This document shows, piece by piece, positions 34,738 through 43,899 of a DNA stretch of 64,000 nt. Source of the DNA: Morganella psychrotolerans (GTDB lineage: Bacteria > Pseudomonadota > Gammaproteobacteria > Enterobacterales > Enterobacteriaceae); NCBI RefSeq assembly GCF_001676055.1, contig NZ_LZEX01000034.1, positions 292,578-356,577 on the forward strand, in the 5' to 3' direction. Numbering within the stretch: position 1 is the first letter of the stretch; each line of letters starts with the position of its first letter. The notes beneath the pieces were generated by a model, which saw only the letters and a list, made by a program, of their open reading frames with translations, had not been told where the DNA came from and made no database searches. The translations under genes were made by a program, and so were the position numbers.

Positions 34738-35477
34738 GAGTACTGTTGATGTTACTGACCTGAACTATAACGGGATACTAAAAGAGATTTCGTTATCATT
34801 TTCCGGTAAACATATTATTGGTATTGTCGGACCTAATGGGTCAGGAAAAACAACTTTACTGAGGCATATTTACCGCGATGTAAAAACAAAAAAAAACGGT
34901 CTTTATTGATAAGAAAGATATTGCTGAATTTTCGATAAAATCGCTTGCCCGTAATATATCAGTACTGACCCAGTTTAATGATCAGGTCGAAGGAAAACTG
35001 ACCATTGAAGAGATAGCTGTGATGGGCAGAATGCCGTATAAAAAACATTATGTTGATTACAGCCGTAACGATTTTATGATTGCAGACCGCTATATGGCAT
35101 TATTTGGTCTGCAAGCAATGAAGCATAAAGAGTATCACGACCTGTCCGGTGGTGAAAAACAGCGGGTTATGCTGGCGAAATGTTTTTCACAGGAAACCGA
35201 TATCATGATCCTCGATGAGCCGACAAACCATCTGGATGTCAGGTATAAAGTTGAGGTAATGAAAGCATTAGCGGCGTCAGATGCGACGGTTATAATGACA
35301 ATTCACGATATTAATTTAGCCGCAAAATATTGCCGGTATCTTATTATGATGAAAGACGGCGAAATATATGCACAGGGAACGCCTGCGCAGGTATTTACCA
35401 AAGAATGCCTGTTTGATGTATTTGGTGTGGAATTTACCATATTACCGGTCGGCGACCGTGTGGCTATATTTTTATAG
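34738..35477 (+). pseudogene. FecE/BtuD-type ABC importer ATPase, frameshifted
   Basis: From GTG at 34738 the frame carries Walker A GPNGSGKTT and runs into a nine-A run at about 34889-34897, then stops at TGA. Removing one A gives KTKKTVFIDKKDIAEFSIKSLA and continues through AVMGRMPYKKHY, signature LSGGEKQRV, Walker B IMILDEPTNHLD and the switch histidine in MTIHDIN to 35477. The joined protein would be about 246 residues, normal for the family. As written, the importer would lack its motor unless slippage on the A-run restores the frame. Confidence 0.85.
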
Positions 35478-35526
35478 CCTGATTTTATTACCGGTTTTAT
35501 AAGATATTATTGTCACTCAAGAGGGA

Positions 35527-36474
35527 ATGATGAAAAAATTATTATTGGGTACGTTTATTGTCTCCGCACTATGTTCATTACCGGCACACGCGGCACCGGT
35601 TCAGTTTGATGCAAATCTGGACGGCAATGAATATCATTTTAAGCTGGAGAAACACCCGCAGCGCATTGTTTCTCTCAGCCAGATCACCACTGAAATGTTA
35701 CTGGTGCTGGGGTTAGGTGATCGCATGGTGGGAACAGCCTTTCTGGAAGAGCCTATTTATCCGCCGGTAAAAGAGGCCTATGATAAAATTCCGGTGCTGG
35801 CAGAAAAATGGCCCTCTTATGAAGTATTTATGTCGGTCTCTCCTGATTTTTCCACGGGATGGGCAAATTCGTATTCTAAATTAGCACTGGAAGCCAATAA
35901 AATTGTGCCGGAAGGCATTTCTGTTTATATTCCTGAATCAATGACTTCTTCATCTGCGGATGTTAATACTTATTTTAATGATCTGCTGAAGTTTGGTGAG
36001 ATTTTTGGTGTTGAAGACAATGCACAAAAATATGTTGCATCCGAAAAAGAAAAATTAAAATCAGTTGTCAGCCATATTGATAAATACCCTGAGAAAACCG
36101 CGTTTATTTTTGACTCACAGGATGGCAAGCCGTATACCTTTTTTGAGGGATATACGACGGAAATGCTGAAGTTAATTTCAGTAAAAAATATTTTTGCCGG
36201 AAAAGGTATTAAGAAAACCTGGGCTGTTGGTAACTGGGAAGATGTGATTATGTCTGATCCACAAGTTATCATTATTCCTGTTTACAAAGGCTTCCGTAAT
36301 GATGATGATTATGACCAGAAAGTCGCGTTTCTTGAATCTATGCCGGAAATGCAGGGCGTCAGCGCGATAAAAAATAAAAATTATATAAAAGTGAATTTAT
36401 CTGAGCTTGTTCCCGGACCCCGTTCTATTGATATTTTGCCGGCACTGGCAAAAGAAATACACGAAAAACATTAA
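35527..36474 (+). CDS. Periplasmic substrate-binding protein of the FecCD importer
   Basis: A 315-residue protein with a signal peptide (about 1-22, ending AHA before APVQF) and the TroA/FepB/BtuF helical-backbone fold: KHPQRIVSLSQITTEMLLVLGLGDRMVG, AEKWPSYEVFMSVSPDF and GPRSIDILPALAKEI. No lipobox cysteine is seen, so it is periplasmic. The ligand (ferric chelate, haem or cobalamin) cannot be read from the sequence. RBS GAGGG precedes the ATG. Confidence 0.85.
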   Translation: MMKKLLLGTFIVSALCSLPAHAAPVQFDANLDGNEYHFKLEKHPQRIVSLSQITTEMLLVLGLGDRMVGTAFLEEPIYPPVKEAYDKIPVLAEKWPSYEVFMSVSPDFSTGWANSYSKLALEANKIVPEGISVYIPESMTSSSADVNTYFNDLLKFGEIFGVEDNAQKYVASEKEKLKSVVSHIDKYPEKTAFIFDSQDGKPYTFFEGYTTEMLKLISVKNIFAGKGIKKTWAVGNWEDVIMSDPQVIIIPVYKGFRNDDDYDQKVAFLESMPEMQGVSAIKNKNYIKVNLSELVPGPRSIDILPALAKEIHEKH

Positions 36475-36482
36475 TTTTGTGT

Positions 36483-36965
36483 TTATTCAGCACCGGTAAA
36501 GCCCGGTGCTGAAATATAGCGGGTATATACTCTAAATAATTCGGGATGCGTGTAGGCGAGAAGCTCCGATTGCCGGGGAGCATACATTAGTATGTGACCC
36601 GGCGGGCGTAGTGCAGTCAACACCCACGCATCCTGAAGTATGACGAGTATAATTAAAACAGATAAATCAGTGAATAAAAAAAAAGTCAGTGTCAGAACAA
36701 CAGTCAGCAAGGTATTTTTAATTAATCGCGCAGATATTATACAAAACAGTGTTCCCCATAAATACGGATTATCATTTATCTCCCGGAACTGTTGCTCTTC
36801 CAATAACACAATTGGCGCACAAATAGCCACCAGCAGGCAGGGCGCGGAGTAAGTCAGCGCCTGTTGCACAAAGACAGGCAGGCGCAAGGGCAGCCCCGGG
36901 ATCAGAAAAATAAAGCGCAGCGAAAAAACCATCACTGTCAGTATCAGAATTAGTCCCCAGCTCAT
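36483..36965 (-). CDS. azlD: AzlD-like branched-chain amino acid exporter subunit with ERIC-encoded tail
   Basis: Residues 1-105 or so are a normal AzlD: four hydrophobic segments, LRFIFLIPGLPLRLPVFVQQALTYSAPC (conserved proline/alanine pattern, positions about 14-41) and FCIISARLIKNTLLTVV. After LVIL the frame runs straight through the ERIC at 36525-36651 and on to 36483, adding about 55 residues unrelated to AzlD. The ATG at 36965 overlaps the azlC stop (ATGA). AzlCD form the export complex for branched-chain amino acids and analogues. Confidence 0.8.
   Translation of the reverse strand: MSWGLILILTVMVFSLRFIFLIPGLPLRLPVFVQQALTYSAPCLLVAICAPIVLLEEQQFREINDNPYLWGTLFCIISARLIKNTLLTVVLTLTFFLFTDLSVLIILVILQDAWVLTALRPPGHILMYAPRQSELLAYTHPELFRVYTRYISAPGFTGAE
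36525..36651. repeat. Full-length ERIC element at the 3' end of azlD
   Basis: Exactly 127 bp between TATACTC and GAGTATA, with the core GGGGAGCATACATTAGTATG and GTGACCC. The left part reads CTAAATAATTCGGGATGCG, as in classical ERIC sequences. Confidence 0.92.
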
Positions 36966-37669
36966 TTTACATCCCCCCATTTGCGACCCAGAAAGACAGC
37001 AATCAGCATGGCGCTGACACCGGCTAGCACTGTGCCGCCCTGAATGCCCTGGCGGGTCAGGAAAATAGTCAGCGCAAAAGAGATAATTGCACCGGTTAAT
37101 GCACTTTTTGATTTAATCAGCGGCACAACAATAGCCAGTAATGTTGCAACCACGGAAAAATCCAGCTTTAGCTGACTCAGGTCACTGATGCTGTGCGCCA
37201 GCACAATTCCGAGCACACTGACCAGCACCCAGACCAGGTAAAAACTGAGCCCGGCACCGAAAAGATACGCAAAACTCAACTGTCTGCGCCCGGCAACACT
37301 GACGGCAAAGAGTTCATCTGTCAGTAAAAACCCGATCCCCGCGTGCTGCACCGGGGTAAACGAACGCACATGCGGGCGCAGTGTCAGCCCGTAAAGCAGG
37401 TGCTGCGAGGTGATAAAAAAGACGGACACAATAATCGTGATAATCCCGGCACCGCTGTTGAGCAACCCGAGCGTCACAAGCTGGGCGGCACCGGCAAACA
37501 TCATGGCAGACATCGCCACACTTTGTGCAAAGGTCAGCCCGCTGTCCACCGCCATTGATCCGGCAAGGATTGCCCAGGGAACCACGGCGAGATTCAGCGG
37601 GGTCATGTGCAGTGCGCCGGTAAAAAAATCTTTCAGAGGTGATACAGGTAAATCAGCGGTTATCGTCAT
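36962..37669 (-). CDS. azlC: AzlC-family branched-chain amino acid exporter subunit
   Basis: About 235 residues and six to seven membrane segments. AzlC features: ALHMTPLNLAVVPWAILAG, SAMMFAGAAQLVTLGLL and SQHLLYGLTLRPHV (conserved His, Tyr and Arg). The start at 37669 (MTITADLP) is chosen by protein length; the frame is open further upstream but overlaps sequence that does not look like AzlC. With AzlD it forms an inner-membrane exporter. It follows an AraC gene by about 75 bp on the same strand. Confidence 0.82.
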   Translation of the reverse strand: MTITADLPVSPLKDFFTGALHMTPLNLAVVPWAILAGSMAVDSGLTFAQSVAMSAMMFAGAAQLVTLGLLNSGAGIITIIVSVFFITSQHLLYGLTLRPHVRSFTPVQHAGIGFLLTDELFAVSVAGRRQLSFAYLFGAGLSFYLVWVLVSVLGIVLAHSISDLSQLKLDFSVVATLLAIVVPLIKSKSALTGAIISFALTIFLTRQGIQGGTVLAGVSAMLIAVFLGRKWGDVK

Positions 37670-37745
37670 AGTGAGCCATCCGTCAACATGAAACAGTAGC
37701 GGATACTCTGGCATCAGAGGGGGCGGGAAGATTGTATAAAATTGC

Positions 37746-38594
37746 TCAGCGGGTGAGGCGGTTATGGATAAATTTACCGGGTGAAATACCCATTGCCCGC
37801 TTGAAATGGCGGGTAAAATGGCTTTGGTCAGTAAATCCGCACTGAACGGAGATATCTGCCGGGCGACCGCCGTCAATCAGTAACTGACGTGCTTTGCGCA
37901 GGCGTGCCTGGATAAGCCAGGCATGAGGCGGCATGCCGTAGCGCTGACGAAACTGGCGCAAAAAGTACCACGGACTGAGGTTTGCGAGTGCGGCAAGGTC
38001 ATCCAGCGCGTAATCAGTCTCCGGTTGGCTGTTCATCATATCCGCGATATATTGCAGGCGCTGACCGGCAGGGGTTATTTCAACACGGGAAAAATTTGTT
38101 TTATTATAACGGGTTATCAGCCATGCGAGAGTAGAGAGCAACAAGGATCCTTTGAGCAGGCGGTTATCCGGTTTGAGCAGTAAATCAAACAGCAGCCGCA
38201 GTTGTGCGGACAACCCCGGGTCATGTACCACGGCGCTGGTAAACCAGGGAACAAAGCGCTGGTCTGTGGTTTTCAGATCACGCATCAGGGTGTCCAGCAT
38301 GTCCGGTGTCGGGTAAATCGCCCGGTAAGCCCAGCCGGTTTCCAGGGCGGAAGAGCCGGTGTGGATCTCATCGGAATTCACCAGAATGATGTCTCCGGCC
38401 GGGGCATAGTGATTACTGCCGGTGCGGAAGAACTGCTGTACGCCATCTTCAATCACACCAATACAAAAACCTTCATGGGTATGGCGGCTGAATTTTTGCT
38501 GATGATAGCGTGCCGAGAGCATACTCAGACCATAAAAATCGTCCAGGTGAAAATAATCCGCTGTTTCCCGGCGCTCCGGCTGTTTGTCATGCAT
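37746..38594 (-). CDS. AraC-family regulator with cupin sensor
   Basis: A 282-residue regulator. An AraC-type cupin is at about 15-130 (FSRHTHEGFCIGVIEDGVQQF, GDIILVNSDEIHTG) and two helix-turn-helix units lie at 180-280 (YALDDLAALANLSPWYFLRQF, ADISVQCGFTDQSHFTRHFKR). AraC regulators of this type commonly sit beside azlCD and are thought to sense amino acids. It is upstream of azlC in the same direction, so it probably controls azlCD. Confidence 0.88.
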   Translation of the reverse strand: MHDKQPERRETADYFHLDDFYGLSMLSARYHQQKFSRHTHEGFCIGVIEDGVQQFFRTGSNHYAPAGDIILVNSDEIHTGSSALETGWAYRAIYPTPDMLDTLMRDLKTTDQRFVPWFTSAVVHDPGLSAQLRLLFDLLLKPDNRLLKGSLLLSTLAWLITRYNKTNFSRVEITPAGQRLQYIADMMNSQPETDYALDDLAALANLSPWYFLRQFRQRYGMPPHAWLIQARLRKARQLLIDGGRPADISVQCGFTDQSHFTRHFKRAMGISPGKFIHNRLTR

Positions 38595-38611
38595 AAAAAT
38601 AGACCTGTATT

Positions 38612-38650
38612 TATACCTTTATTTATTCAAACAGCAGACTCGTTGTCTGT
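38612..38650. repeat. Partial ERIC end
   Basis: TATACCTTTATTTATTCAAA and the following CAGCAGACTCGTTG match one end of the ERIC copies in this window, but the core palindrome and other end are missing. It lies upstream of the AraC gene. Confidence 0.55.
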
Positions 38651-38682
38651 CTTGTACAAAATTGCGCATCTGCAGTAAGAAT

Positions 38683-39087
38683 TCAATTAATTAATTTACG
38701 TGCGCAGAGGTCTTTGATGATCAGCGCGGCAACCAGAGAGCAGCGGGGCAGGTCACGGCTGTCGAGCCAGGCCAGTTCAGCGATTTCAGCCGCCGGTTTC
38801 AGTTCACCGGTAAATTCAGCCTGAAAACAACGGATGCGCACTTGCGTGCCGTCCTGCTTGCCATCCGCCTGCCCGGTAAAATCACCGTAAAAAGAGATAG
38901 TGTCCGGTATCAGGGTAACAGTCAGCTCTTCATCAATTTCACGGCAGAGTGCCTGTTCATCGGTTTCACCAGCCTCACGTTTACCGCCCGGGGCATAAAA
39001 CAGCGTTTTATTGTGTGAGCGCACCATCGCGACTTTGCCGTCTTTCAGAGTGATCAGTGCCAGCTTATCGATCATTTTAGGTGTCAT
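38683..39087 (-). CDS. Nudix hydrolase
   Basis: A 134-residue protein with a complete nudix box, GKREAGETDEQALCREIDEE at about 35-54, following FYAPGG. It hydrolyses a nucleoside diphosphate derivative; the substrate is not readable. It is cytoplasmic. The gene is divergent from an MFS transporter and is not in an obvious operon. Confidence 0.85.
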   Translation of the reverse strand: MTPKMIDKLALITLKDGKVAMVRSHNKTLFYAPGGKREAGETDEQALCREIDEELTVTLIPDTISFYGDFTGQADGKQDGTQVRIRCFQAEFTGELKPAAEIAELAWLDSRDLPRCSLVAALIIKDLCARKLIN

Positions 39088-39301
39088 AGTCAGTCCTTAA
39101 TCGCTTATATGAATGAATCCGTTTGATTCATTATGACACTGTGGCGTGCATACAGTGTCAACTTTTTCTCTACTGACAGTTTCCGCCGATGCACTTCCGT
39201 CAACGGCTTATCTTTGGCAGGATACGCACAGGATATATCCGCTCTATTCATTCACTTTATTTATGTCAGGGTCATTCATCATGCACCCTGCGGGTATCTC
39301 T

Positions 39302-40480
39302 ATGCAAAATAAAACTATGCTGATTCTGATGTCATTATCTCTTGCTGTCTTTGGCGTGATCACAACAGAGGTCGCCGTTATTGGTTTGTTGCCGCAACTG
39401 ACGGCGCAATTACATATCAGCGCGCCGCAAGTTGGTTTTTTAGTGAGTATTTATGCGGTTGTTGTTGCGGTGACCGGACCGGCTATCACTCTGTTGCTCG
39501 GGCGCTATAACCGCAAAACCGTTTTATTGGTTATTATGACAATTTTTGCTGTCTCTAATACCGCTTATGCCATTACGCATCAATATAATGTCATTCTATT
39601 TTTCAGGATGTTACCGGCACTGACGCATGCTGTTTTTTTCGCTATTGCTCTGGTTGTTGCTGCCAATTCTGTACCTGCCGCCCGTTCAGCACATGCGGTT
39701 GCAATCGTCTTTTCCGGTGTTGCGGTCGGAATGGTTCTGGGCATGCCTCTCAGTGCATTTATTGCAGAAATATTTACGCTGAGTGCAGCATTTTGGTTCG
39801 GTACACTGACAAGTGTGGTTGCATTTGCCGGTATTGCCCTGTTTGTTCCTTCATTACCGGTCACTAAACCATTAAAAATCCGTGATCAGTTGATTATTTT
39901 ACAGAACAAGGATGTTTGGCTGAGTATTGCCGCGGTGACATTGATTTTTTCCGCAATGTTTGCAGGATTCAGTTATATTGCGGATTATCTCGTCACAATC
40001 GGCCATTTTCCCAATAATATTACGAGTGGTTTACTGGTGATATTCGGTATCAGCGGTTATGTCGGTAATTTTATTTTCAGTCGCTGCTTACAAAAAAATG
40101 TCATAAAAACAACATTATTGTATCCGTTGCTATTTGTGCTGATTTACCTGGCCGTCTGGTTGGGTGGATCCTCTCAGTGGCTGATGATATTGCTGGTTGT
40201 ATTTTGGGGGATACTGCATACATCCGGATTAATTGTCAGTCAGACCTGGCTGCTGCGTGACGCAGGATCTGCGCCTGAATTTGCCAATAGTCTGTATATC
40301 GCTTTCTCAAACCTCGGTATAACATTGGGCGCTATGGCCGGCGGATGGGTGATACGCCATTATGGTGTTCATGCCATTGTCTGGGCAGGGATTGCGTTTG
40401 CATTACCTGCTTTTATTACGGTATATCTGAAAGTACGGCGGCAGATGGCTTCCCCCGTGCTGATATATCGTGCCGATTAA
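39302..40480 (+). CDS. MFS transporter, DHA1 type
   Basis: About 392 residues and 12 membrane segments. Opening LMSLSLAVFGVITTEVAVIG and the loop LLGRYNRKTVLLVIM (motif A variant) place it with AraJ/YdhP-like drug or sugar efflux proteins. The start at 39302 gives a normal N-terminus; ATGs at 39281 and 39146 would add non-membrane residues. The end overlaps the convergent LysR gene by 4 bp. Confidence 0.82.
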   Translation: MQNKTMLILMSLSLAVFGVITTEVAVIGLLPQLTAQLHISAPQVGFLVSIYAVVVAVTGPAITLLLGRYNRKTVLLVIMTIFAVSNTAYAITHQYNVILFFRMLPALTHAVFFAIALVVAANSVPAARSAHAVAIVFSGVAVGMVLGMPLSAFIAEIFTLSAAFWFGTLTSVVAFAGIALFVPSLPVTKPLKIRDQLIILQNKDVWLSIAAVTLIFSAMFAGFSYIADYLVTIGHFPNNITSGLLVIFGISGYVGNFIFSRCLQKNVIKTTLLYPLLFVLIYLAVWLGGSSQWLMILLVVFWGILHTSGLIVSQTWLLRDAGSAPEFANSLYIAFSNLGITLGAMAGGWVIRHYGVHAIVWAGIAFALPAFITVYLKVRRQMASPVLIYRAD

Positions 40481-41385
40481 TCAAAATCACCGTTTTTTGC
40501 TGCAGCAATCAGGGCATCAGCAACAAAACGGGTTTTTGCCGGTAATTGTGTATTTTTGAGCCAGATAACATGTATTGGTATCTGAGCCCCTTCTGATGCC
40601 GGCAGTACCCGGCATAATAAACCATCACGTAAATAATCGCCGGCCATCCATAACGGTAACTGAGCTATGCCGTGTCCGTTCAGTACCGTTGACAGCATCG
40701 CATCACCGTCTGCCAGCTCATAAAATGGCGGCGGAATAATGCGCTGTGGTTTTTCTTCACAGTACAGAGGCCAGTAAAACGGCTGATCCTGACGAAATCC
40801 GACAATACAGCGGTGCTGAGCCAGCGCGTCAATAGTCTCAGGTTCGCCATATTGTGCCAGATACTCAGGTGCGGCACATAACACCAGCGTCTGGGAGGTC
40901 AGGCGCCGTGCAATCAAATGGCTGCTATTTGCCAGCTCTCCGATCCGGATAGCCAGGTCAGCACCTTCCTCCGCGAGATCGATATAGCGTTCCCGGAAGG
41001 AAATACTCATCATTAATTGTGGATAGCGGGACATCAGTCCGTCCAGAACCGGCATTACCCGGCGACGGCCAAAGGCGGCGGGTAAATCAATACGCAGTCT
41101 TCCGCTCAGGGTGGTTTGTTGTTTACTGATATCATCTTCTGCCTCACTAAGTATATTCAGGGCTGCCAGACAGTGTTGCAAATAACGCTCGCCGGAAATA
41201 GTCAGTGTAATGCGCCGGTTTCCCCGCTGAAACAAACTGACACCCAGAGCGGATTCCAGCAAAATGAGACGTTTGCTGACAGCCGATTTTGTTATGCCCA
41301 GTTTATCGGCTGCTGCTGTGAAACTGCCGGATTGAGCGGCAGCAACAAACGCAGTGATCCCTGAGAAAGAATCATTTTTTTGCAT
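40477..41385 (-). CDS. LysR-family regulator
   Basis: A 302-residue regulator. The winged helix lies at 1-65 (FVAAAQSGSFTAAADKLGIT, SAVSKRLILLESALGVSLFQ). The effector domain includes RIDLPAAFGRRRVMPVLDG and DLAIRIGELANSS, as in the CrgA-like branch. It is divergent from the phzF-like gene 105 bp away, its probable target, and convergent with the MFS gene. Confidence 0.9.
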   Translation of the reverse strand: MQKNDSFSGITAFVAAAQSGSFTAAADKLGITKSAVSKRLILLESALGVSLFQRGNRRITLTISGERYLQHCLAALNILSEAEDDISKQQTTLSGRLRIDLPAAFGRRRVMPVLDGLMSRYPQLMMSISFRERYIDLAEEGADLAIRIGELANSSHLIARRLTSQTLVLCAAPEYLAQYGEPETIDALAQHRCIVGFRQDQPFYWPLYCEEKPQRIIPPPFYELADGDAMLSTVLNGHGIAQLPLWMAGDYLRDGLLCRVLPASEGAQIPIHVIWLKNTQLPAKTRFVADALIAAAKNGDFD

Positions 41386-41490
41386 AATTAATTATCACTA
41401 TCGTTATTAAAACAGTACATCATAATGTATTTTTGAGGTAAAAATCAGTGTACTGCTAACTGACTAAGAAATGCCATAAGGATAATTATT

Positions 41491-42333
41491 TTGAATACCA
41501 AACCCCATCGTTTTCACCAGGTTGATGTTTTCTCTGCGGTGCCGTTATTGGGCAATGCGCTGGCGGTCGTTGTTGATGCCGATGATTTGACGGATGAGGA
41601 TATGCTGCGCTTTTCCCGCTGGACAAATCTGAGTGAAACCACCTTTTTGCTCAAACCGACAAATCCGCAGGCTGATTACCGGGTGCGGATTTTCACCCCG
41701 GACGGCGAACTGCCGTTTGCCGGACATCCGACACTGGGCTCTTGCTATGTCTGGCGGGAGACGCAGTCGTTTCAGGAAAAACGCACGATTATCCAGGAGT
41801 GCGGTGTGGGGTTAGTGTCTATCCGTCAGCAGGATGAAAAGCTGGCATTTGCCGCGCCAAAATTATTGCGTGGCGGGGATGTGGAGCCTGAAAGACTGGC
41901 TCATATTATCAGTGCGCTGGGATTAACGCAGGCGGATGTCGTGCGTTCCGCATGGGTGGATAACGGGCCGGGCTGGATAGGTCTGCAACTGACCAGCGTT
42001 GAACGTGTGCTGGCGGTTAAGCCGGATTACTCCCGTCTGAATGGTTATGACATTGGTATTTGCGCTCTGTATGACGATCAGAATGGTCCGGTACAACTGG
42101 AAGTGCGCGCATTTTGTTGCTCTCTGGTGGAGGAAGATCCTGTCACCGGCAGTCTGAATGCGTCACTGGCACAATGGCTGATTGGCAACGGCACCTTGCC
42201 GGAAAAATACACAGCTAATCAGGGACGGGCGCTCAGCCGTGACGGGCAGATTTTTCTGAGCAAAGAGGGCGCTGATGTGTGGGTTGCCGGTGATGTGGTC
42301 TCCGTTATCACCGGGCAAATGTCTTTGCGCTGA
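41491..42333 (+). CDS. PhzF-family isomerase-like protein
   Basis: A 280-residue protein with the PhzF/diaminopimelate-epimerase fold: HRFHQVDVFSAVPLLGNALA, catalytic Glu49 in NLSETTFLL, FTPDGELPFAGHPTLGSCY and the C-terminal EEDPVTGSLNASLAQWL. In phenazine producers PhzF isomerises dihydro-hydroxyanthranilate, but most relatives, including this isolated gene, have unknown substrates and no phz genes nearby. The start is TTG at 41491 after AAGGATAA. It is divergent from a LysR gene. Confidence 0.87.
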   Translation: MNTKPHRFHQVDVFSAVPLLGNALAVVVDADDLTDEDMLRFSRWTNLSETTFLLKPTNPQADYRVRIFTPDGELPFAGHPTLGSCYVWRETQSFQEKRTIIQECGVGLVSIRQQDEKLAFAAPKLLRGGDVEPERLAHIISALGLTQADVVRSAWVDNGPGWIGLQLTSVERVLAVKPDYSRLNGYDIGICALYDDQNGPVQLEVRAFCCSLVEEDPVTGSLNASLAQWLIGNGTLPEKYTANQGRALSRDGQIFLSKEGADVWVAGDVVSVITGQMSLR

Positions 42334-42380
42334 TCTTCTTTAAATAATTCCCGCTGAATAAATCGCGGCGGGGATTATTA

Positions 42381-42992
42381 TCACTCATCTGTTTTCAGTG
42401 CCATGCGAAGCACGTATTGCCCTGCCTCTGTCATCGCGGCCAGTTGCTCCGCACTTTCCCCCGCGCGGGCGCGCAGAGAAATACTGTGCAGAAAGGCGGT
42501 CAGCGTTTTTGCCAGTAATGAGGCGCTTTCCGGCTCCTTCAGGGCTGTTTTATTCTCATTCAGACAGGTCAGGAGCATCTTTTCCTGGGTGGCTATCACC
42601 TCCTGCAACCGGGCTTTGATCAAAGGATTATGTGTTTCTGCGACAGCAGTCGACAAAACCATACACCCGGGTAAACCCTCTTCGCCGGTATAAAGTGTTA
42701 CGGTTGCCTGCAAATAGCGGCTCAGCCTCAGATAAAGCGGTTCACCCTCACTGCGGGGAGCCAGTGCTGCGCTGTAATGCTGTTGTGCTATCTCACCAAA
42801 CCTGTCCATCGCCAACTGATACAGCCGTTCTTTATTGCCGAATGCGGCATAAAGACTGGGTTTTTTCATCGCGGTTTCTGCCGCCAGCTCATCAATTGAG
42901 GTAGCGGCGTACCCTTTGCGCCAAAACTGCGCCATGATTTTATCCAGCGCAACTGCACTGTCATAATTCCGGGGTCTGCCTTTTTGCGCCAT
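42381..42992 (-). CDS. TetR-family regulator
   Basis: A 203-residue regulator. N-terminal GRPRNYDSAVALDKIMAQFW and AATSIDELAAETAMKKPSLY (about 5-50), then a C-terminal ligand domain with LPGCMVLSTAVAETHNPLI, as in the YcdC/AcrR-like group. Two TACT-N4-AGTA palindromes lie in the 118-bp gap before the divergent DJ-1 gene, so it probably represses that gene and itself. Confidence 0.88.
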   Translation of the reverse strand: MAQKGRPRNYDSAVALDKIMAQFWRKGYAATSIDELAAETAMKKPSLYAAFGNKERLYQLAMDRFGEIAQQHYSAALAPRSEGEPLYLRLSRYLQATVTLYTGEEGLPGCMVLSTAVAETHNPLIKARLQEVIATQEKMLLTCLNENKTALKEPESASLLAKTLTAFLHSISLRARAGESAEQLAAMTEAGQYVLRMALKTDE

Positions 42993-43014
42993 ATATAGTT
43001 ACCGTTTTATTTTT

Positions 43015-43077
43015 TACTGATTAGTATAAAAATAGTTTACATCATTGTACCGTATGTATTATTTTACTAAATAGTAA
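43015..43077. promoter_or_regulatory. Two TACT-N4-AGTA palindromes, probable TetR operators
   Basis: TACTGATTAGTA at 43015-43026 and TTACTAAATAGTAA at 43064-43077 have centres 50 bp apart, about five helical turns, between the TetR gene and the DJ-1 gene. Confidence 0.6.
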
Positions 43078-43110
43078 TTAATTCATCTTCTGCTGAACGG
43101 AGTATCTCTG

Positions 43111-43899
43111 ATGTCTGAACAAAACTATACAGTAAACACCCCTTACGGGCTTACCACTCCGTCAATTCAGGCTCTGGTCGCTGCCGGACGGGCACAACAG
43201 CCTGCATTACTGAAAGTCGGTATCTTTGTCAGTCCCGGTTTTATGCCGATGGATATTAACGGTGCGCAGTCTGTGTTTACAATTGCCGGAGCGGAGATCC
43301 ATCTTATCTGGAAGCATAAGGAACTGGTGGAGGGCTATATCGGCTGGCCGACGATGCCGACCATGACATTTGAAGAATGCCCTGATGACCTCGATGTGCT
43401 GGTTGTCGGAATGGTGCCGCCGGAAGTGATTGAAGATCCTGCTGTTATCGGGTTTTTCGCGGATAAGGGACGCAAGGCAAAATATGTCATTGGCACCTGT
43501 TACGGCTCACTGATGCTGGGAACGGCCGGATTATTAGAGGGCAAACGGGCAACCAGCAACAGCAATGTGGTGCCGATGCTGCCCGATGTGGGTGCAACGC
43601 CGGTCAGCGGCAGTGAAGTTGTTATTGATGGCAATATTTATACATCGGGTCCGGCGACCGGCTCTTTTGATGCATCTTTGCGGGTATTACAGGCTCTGCG
43701 CGGGGAAGAACTTGCTGCGCTGGTTGAACTGGCCATCGAGTATGATCCGCGCCCGCCGTTTGGTACAGGTTCCCCGGAACTGGCGGGTGCTGAAATGACA
43801 GGGATCGCACAAAGCATGACCGCGCCGCTGAATCAGCTTTATCATGCGGCCGCAAAGCGTGGTTATGCAGGTTATCAGGCTTTACAGACGGGCAGATAG
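43111..43899 (+). CDS. DJ-1/PfpI-family protein (isonitrile hydratase-like)
   Basis: A 262-residue protein with a DJ-1/PfpI fold. The nucleophile is Cys130 in VIGTCYGSLMLGTAGLL; FVSPGFMPMDINGAQSVFTI and YTSGPATGSFDASL are typical of the isocyanide hydratase (InhA) and related group. It could be a hydratase or glyoxalase-like enzyme. It is cytoplasmic, divergent from a TetR regulator, and overlaps the convergent hydrolase gene by 25 bp. Confidence 0.82.
   Translation: MSEQNYTVNTPYGLTTPSIQALVAAGRAQQPALLKVGIFVSPGFMPMDINGAQSVFTIAGAEIHLIWKHKELVEGYIGWPTMPTMTFEECPDDLDVLVVGMVPPEVIEDPAVIGFFADKGRKAKYVIGTCYGSLMLGTAGLLEGKRATSNSNVVPMLPDVGATPVSGSEVVIDGNIYTSGPATGSFDASLRVLQALRGEELAALVELAIEYDPRPPFGTGSPELAGAEMTGIAQSMTAPLNQLYHAAAKRGYAGYQALQTGR

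Noticed and set aside
36483..36640. A real protein domain at the C-terminus of AzlD
   Set aside because: The segment is translated ERIC plus a hairpin of the neighbouring gene; it does not look like a selected domain.
41491..42333. Phenazine biosynthesis
   Set aside because: Only a PhzF-fold gene is present; no other phz genes are nearby.
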